DNA of 10,677 nucleotides from Flavobacteriaceae bacterium (GTDB lineage Bacteria > Bacteroidota > Bacteroidia > Flavobacteriales > Flavobacteriaceae): the NCBI GenBank assembly GCA_947461915.1, contig CANHNG010000028.1, positions 1 to 10,677 on the forward strand. The letters are read 5' to 3'. The notes under the pieces are model-generated. The model was given only the letters and a program-made list of their open reading frames with translations, was not told the DNA's origin and searched no databases. Shown in pieces: positions 7,888 through 10,677 of this stretch (position 1 is the stretch's first letter; every line of letters starts with the position of its first letter). The position numbers were made by a program, and so were the translations under genes.

Positions 7888-8238
7888 ATGCAAATTCAAG
7901 TCATAAAATCAAAAATTCACCGTGTAAAAGTAACTGGAGCCGATTTAAATTATATCGGTAGCATTACCATTGACGAAACTTTAATGGATGCCTCTAACAT
8001 CATAGAAGGCGAGAAAGTATCGGTTGTAAATATCAACAATGGCGAACGATTTGAAACTTACGTCATCAAAGGAATGAAAAATTCTGGAGAAATAACACTC
8101 AATGGACCCGCAGCAAGAAAAGTACAAAAAGACGATATTATTATCATCATTTCTTATGCTACATTGGACTTTGAAGAAGCCAAAACTTTCAAGCCTTGGA
8201 TTATTTTCCCGAATGAAAAAGACAATTCCTTGACATAA
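7888..8238 (+). CDS. panD: Aspartate 1-decarboxylase precursor
   Basis: This enzyme decarboxylates L-aspartate to beta-alanine, the amino substrate of PanC. It has 116 residues, the usual size for this pyruvoyl enzyme. The self-cleavage site is visible as Tyr22-Ile-Gly24-Ser25 (YIGS). Cleavage between Gly24 and Ser25 would give a short beta chain and a larger alpha chain whose Ser25 becomes the pyruvoyl group. Other family features are the N-terminal [23 protein letters not shown], the block [11 protein letters not shown], and [21 protein letters not shown] near the end. It lies 14 nt downstream of panC on the same strand. I see no hairpin terminator directly after the stop codon, so reading on into radA is possible. 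Confidence 0.97.
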   Translation: MQIQVIKSKIHRVKVTGADLNYIGSITIDETLMDASNIIEGEKVSVVNINNGERFETYVIKGMKNSGEITLNGPAARKVQKDDIIIIISYATLDFEEAKTFKPWIIFPNEKDNSLT

Positions 8239-8382
8239 TTACCTTGGCCCGTGTTGCAATCTCTTTTATTCATTTCTCCACTTTTTTGTATTGACGTTAT
8301 TTCATAAAAGCGAATAAAGTAGTATATTGCTAGCTTATTAAGGGTATTTCCTAAATTATGGAATGCGCAACACAAAAAAATA
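8239..8382 (+). other. Intergenic region between panD and radA, no gene seen
   Basis: This 144-nt AT-rich stretch has no convincing open frame, no exact TAnnTTTG element and no strong terminator. The only structure noted is a 7-bp inverted repeat, GTGTTGC (8251-8257) and GCAACAC (8367-8373), near its two ends. The sequence just before radA (CAACACAAAAAAATA) is A-rich, like other starts here. Confidence 0.5.
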
Positions 8383-9744
8383 ATGTCCAAAGTAAAAACC
8401 TCCTTTTTTTGCCAAAACTGTGGCGCACAATATTCAAAATGGCAAGGGCAATGCAATTCTTGTAAAGAATGGAATACGATAGCCGAGGAAATCATTCAAA
8501 AAGAAGAAAAATCAGCTTGGAAAAGCGAATCTGTTTCTAGTACCAAAGCCCCAAAACCCTTACGAATAAACGAGATTGATTCTAGCCAGGAAATCCGAAT
8601 GGACACTACCGATGGCGAACTCAACCGAGTGCTTGGCGGCGGGATTGTTCCAGGTTCTTTAATCCTTTTGGGCGGCGAACCCGGTATTGGAAAAAGCACG
8701 CTTCTGCTTCAAATATCCTTAAAACTACCCTACAAAACTTTGTATGTTTCGGGAGAAGAAAGCCAAAAACAAATAAAAATGCGTGCCGAAAGAATCACGC
8801 CAAACGGCGACAATTGTTATATTCTTACGGAAACCAAAACCCAAAATATTTTCAAACAAATTGAAGCCATAGAACCTGAAATCGTTATCATCGATTCCAT
8901 TCAAACACTTCATACCGATTATATCGAATCGACACCGGGAAGCATTTCGCAAATTCGGGAAACTACCGCCGAACTGATAAAATTCGCCAAGGAAACTAAT
9001 ATCCCCGTAATTCTTATTGGTCACATTACCAAAGATGGAAACATCGCCGGTCCCAAAATTCTGGAACACATGGTCGATACCGTCCTGCAATTCGAAGGAG
9101 ACCGTAATCATGTGTATCGCATTTTGCGGTCCTTAAAAAACCGTTTTGGCTCCACTGCCGAAATCGGGATTTATGAAATGTTGGGCAACGGTTTGCGAGA
9201 AGTTTCCAACCCATCGGAAATATTGATTTCCCACAAAGACGAGGAATTATCAGGAACCGCAATAGCCTCCACTCTTGAAGGAATGCGCCCTTTGATGATT
9301 GAAATTCAATCTTTAGTTAGTACCGCAGTTTATGGAACACCGCAACGCAGCACAACGGGCTACAACGCCAAAAGGCTGAATATGATTTTGGCGGTTTTAG
9401 AAAAAAGAGCTGGTTTTAGACTTGGCGCCAAAGACGTTTTCCTGAACATAACTGGTGGAATTTCAGTCGACGATCCCGCCATTGATTTGGCTGTAGTGGC
9501 TGCCATTTTATCATCGAATGAAGATATTCCGGTAAATAAAGATTTTTGTTTTGCAGGCGAAGTGGGACTTTCAGGCGAAATTCGTCCAGTAAATCGGGTG
9601 GATCAACGCATTCAGGAGGCCGAAAAATTAGGGTTTTCGACCATTTTTGTATCCAAATACAATAAAATTGCTTTAAAAAATACGCTGATAAAAATCCGAT
9701 TGGTAGCTAAAATCGAAGATGTGGCGGGCGAATTGTTTGGGTAA
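8383..9744 (+). CDS. radA: DNA repair protein RadA
   Basis: RadA (Sms) is a RecA-like, DnaB-type ATPase that processes recombination intermediates and drives branch migration. It has 453 residues, normal for the family. Domains in order: an N-terminal C4 zinc finger with Cys10, Cys13, Cys24 and Cys27 (CQNC...CNSC); a RecA-like ATPase core with Walker A GEPGIGKST (98-106) and Walker B EIVIIDS (166-172); the RadA-specific KNRFG motif (252-256); and a C-terminal Lon-protease-like domain (about 290-453) with YNAKRLNMILAVLEKRAG and FAGEVGLSGEIRPV. All signature motifs are intact. The ATG at 8383 starts right before the zinc finger, as expected. Upstream is panD; the link to pantothenate genes is one of position only. 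A weak hairpin follows the stop codon. Confidence 0.97.
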   Translation: MSKVKTSFFCQNCGAQYSKWQGQCNSCKEWNTIAEEIIQKEEKSAWKSESVSSTKAPKPLRINEIDSSQEIRMDTTDGELNRVLGGGIVPGSLILLGGEPGIGKSTLLLQISLKLPYKTLYVSGEESQKQIKMRAERITPNGDNCYILTETKTQNIFKQIEAIEPEIVIIDSIQTLHTDYIESTPGSISQIRETTAELIKFAKETNIPVILIGHITKDGNIAGPKILEHMVDTVLQFEGDRNHVYRILRSLKNRFGSTAEIGIYEMLGNGLREVSNPSEILISHKDEELSGTAIASTLEGMRPLMIEIQSLVSTAVYGTPQRSTTGYNAKRLNMILAVLEKRAGFRLGAKDVFLNITGGISVDDPAIDLAVVAAILSSNEDIPVNKDFCFAGEVGLSGEIRPVNRVDQRIQEAEKLGFSTIFVSKYNKIALKNTLIKIRLVAKIEDVAGELFG

Positions 9745-9784
9745 AATCCTATTTTTTACTTAAACCGTTAGTATTCAATCAAAA

Positions 9785-9799
9785 AGGATTTTTTATCCT
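9785..9799 (+). terminator. Weak candidate terminator after radA
   Basis: AGGAT (9785-9789) and ATCCT (9795-9799) form a 5-bp stem around a five-T loop, 41 nt after the radA stop codon, followed by an AT-rich run (AATAATTTTAC). The left arm can instead pair with AATCCT at 9745-9750. The stem is short and the T-tract imperfect, so termination here is only plausible. Confidence 0.3.
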
Positions 9800-9810
9800 A
9801 ATAATTTTAC

Positions 9811-9839
9811 TTGAATTTCATTATTTCTTCGTAAATTTA
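9811..9839 (+). promoter_or_regulatory. Putative promoter of the small helical-protein gene
   Basis: TTG (9811-9813), 18 nt, then TAAATTTA (9832-9839) matches the Bacteroidota promoter pattern except for the last base of the -7 element (A for G). A start near 9846 would leave about 10 nt before the ATG at 9856. The sequence before that ATG is pyrimidine-rich (TTCTTTTCTCCC) and has no ribosome-binding site. Confidence 0.4.
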
Positions 9840-9855
9840 AGTATTCTTTTCTCCC

Positions 9856-10284
9856 ATGAAAAGAGTCCAGAAAATGAAGCCATCACGCCAAACAATGATT
9901 CATTTCTACCAGCAACTGGGCAAGCTATTCTACAGCGATGCCTCCGTGGACAATACTGTCCACGAAGATGAGATGGCACAACTCAAGGAAATAGTTAAAA
10001 AAGAATGGCTTCAGCTTGAAAATTCTTTGAGTGAATTTGGCGACGATGCCGCTTACCAAATCGAGATTGTTTTTGATTGGCTGGTCGAAAATGATTGGAA
10101 CATTGGCAAAATTATTCCTGATTTTGAAATTTTCAAAAAAGAACACCCGCATTTATTCACGCCCCAAGTAAATGACCTAATCTTGAAAACCGCAAAGGCA
10201 ATCACAAATTCCTTTTCGGGAAAAAATAAATCAGAATCGGTTTTGATTGATCAATTGAGAGGTGTATTGTATCAAGAACATTAA
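9856..10284 (+). CDS. Small helical protein of unknown function, possibly TerB-like
   Basis: I do not firmly recognise this 142-residue protein. It is predicted to be soluble and almost all alpha-helical, with no signal peptide or membrane segment. The stretch FYQQLGKLFYSDASVDNTVHEDEMAQLKEIVKKEWL (about 17-52) has the layout of the TerB-like fold: a helix, then an Asp-containing turn (SVDNTVHEDE), then a charged helix. The usual second half of that fold is less clear, although FGDDAAYQIEIVFDWL and a long C-terminal helical region fit a helical bundle. TerB-like proteins are tied to stress and tellurite-type responses, but no other ter gene is visible. Alternative starts are Met7 and Met14; I keep Met1 because its ATG lies about 10 nt past a likely transcription start. 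It probably has its own promoter and ends 77 nt before the next gene. Confidence 0.7.
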   Translation: MKRVQKMKPSRQTMIHFYQQLGKLFYSDASVDNTVHEDEMAQLKEIVKKEWLQLENSLSEFGDDAAYQIEIVFDWLVENDWNIGKIIPDFEIFKKEHPHLFTPQVNDLILKTAKAITNSFSGKNKSESVLIDQLRGVLYQEH

Positions 10285-10361
10285 ATTAATTATCATAAAA
10301 CCATCCTCAAAAAGACAGAACTATTTGAAAATAATTCGTTTTTAACACAAAAAATAAAGTC

Positions 10362-10677
10362 ATGGAAAAACAAGTCGGCATTTGGATAGACAGTAAAAAG
10401 GCACTAATTATCAGTCTTAATGGTAAAAAAGAAGAAAGGATTACCGAAATAGATTCGGAAGTTGAAAACACCGTTTATCACAACAAAGAAGGCAACAAGG
10501 GAACCTTCTCAGGAAGTCATCATAGTGACAGCGAAACGAAATTTGACAATCGGAAAAAAGAGGAGCTGAATTATTATCTAAAATCAGTGATGAACTACAT
10601 CAAGGGTTCTGATTACTTATATATATTTGGCCCGGGTGAAACCAAAACAAAATTGGAACAAAAAATACGAGATGAAA
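10362..10677 (+). CDS. Conserved hypothetical protein, 3' end beyond the window
   Basis: An open frame of 105 codons runs from the ATG at 10362 to the right edge, so the gene is cut off. It begins MEKQVGIWIDSKKALIISL, a beta-strand pair with a WID motif. A charged linker rich in His, Ser, Asp and Lys follows (about 40-65), then a helix (EELNYYLKSVMNYIKG), then a strand and loop DYLYIFGPGETKTKLEQ (84-100). From memory, this WID...FGPGE pattern occurs in small bacterial proteins loosely likened to the eRF1/pelota domain or 'host attachment' group; I cannot confirm this. No signal peptide or membrane segment is visible. The leader (AAAAAATAAAGTC) is A-rich. It lies 77 nt after the helical-protein gene on the same strand and may be co-transcribed with it. 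Confidence 0.75.
   Translation, partial: MEKQVGIWIDSKKALIISLNGKKEERITEIDSEVENTVYHNKEGNKGTFSGSHHSDSETKFDNRKKEELNYYLKSVMNYIKGSDYLYIFGPGETKTKLEQKIRDE

Noticed and set aside
8321..8329. TATATTG near 8323 as a radA -7 element
   Set aside because: It lacks the full TAnnTTTG pattern, has no TTG at proper spacing, and lies over 50 nt from the radA ATG.
8154..8495. Minus-strand 113-codon frame across panD, the gap and radA
   Set aside because: It overlaps two certain genes on the other strand, has a protein-unlike composition and no promoter; it is a shadow frame.

Overview
The window looks like chromosomal core DNA from a member of the Flavobacteriia (Bacteroidota), most likely Flavobacterium or a close relative. 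The DNA is AT-rich. Starts lack Shine-Dalgarno sequences and have A-rich leaders. Several intergenic gaps carry the Bacteroidota -7 promoter element TAnnTTTG. The gene content also fits: a TonB-dependent receptor, a DUF4270 lipoprotein, a one-domain 'glycogen synthase', panC/panD and radA. I see no tRNA, rRNA, CRISPR array, insertion sequence, phage or integrase gene.

Left part, minus strand (1-6943). A probable four-gene block reads right to left: a short GT5-like glycogen synthase homologue, a DUF4270 lipoprotein, glmS, and then a TonB-dependent receptor that runs off the left edge. The first three are tightly packed (22 nt and 9 nt gaps) and probably form one operon, closed by a clear intrinsic terminator after glmS. 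The receptor follows that terminator with its own promoter-like sequence, whose -33 element lies in the T-tract of the terminator. The receptor frame is open from its start at 2600 to position 1.

Centre (6917-7024). A short divergent promoter region holds one -7 element facing each way. It separates the minus-strand operon from panC on the plus strand. The upstream ATG of the long panC frame lies inside the -7 element, so the real start is very probably 7025.

Right part, plus strand (7025-10677). panC and panD supply the pantothenate (coenzyme A) pathway: PanD makes beta-alanine and PanC condenses it with pantoate. A perfect -7 element ends only 4 nt before the panD ATG, which suggests an additional, almost leaderless panD transcript. 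radA (DNA repair) follows after a 144-nt gap. Next come a small helical protein of uncertain, possibly TerB-like, type and the start of a conserved hypothetical gene cut by the right edge.

Most of this is ordinary housekeeping DNA and I find no convincing new multi-gene system. The points most worth a second look are the degenerate single-domain GT5 protein in an operon with glmS and a possibly surface-exposed lipoprotein, the compact promoter arrangements, and the two uncharacterised genes at the right end.
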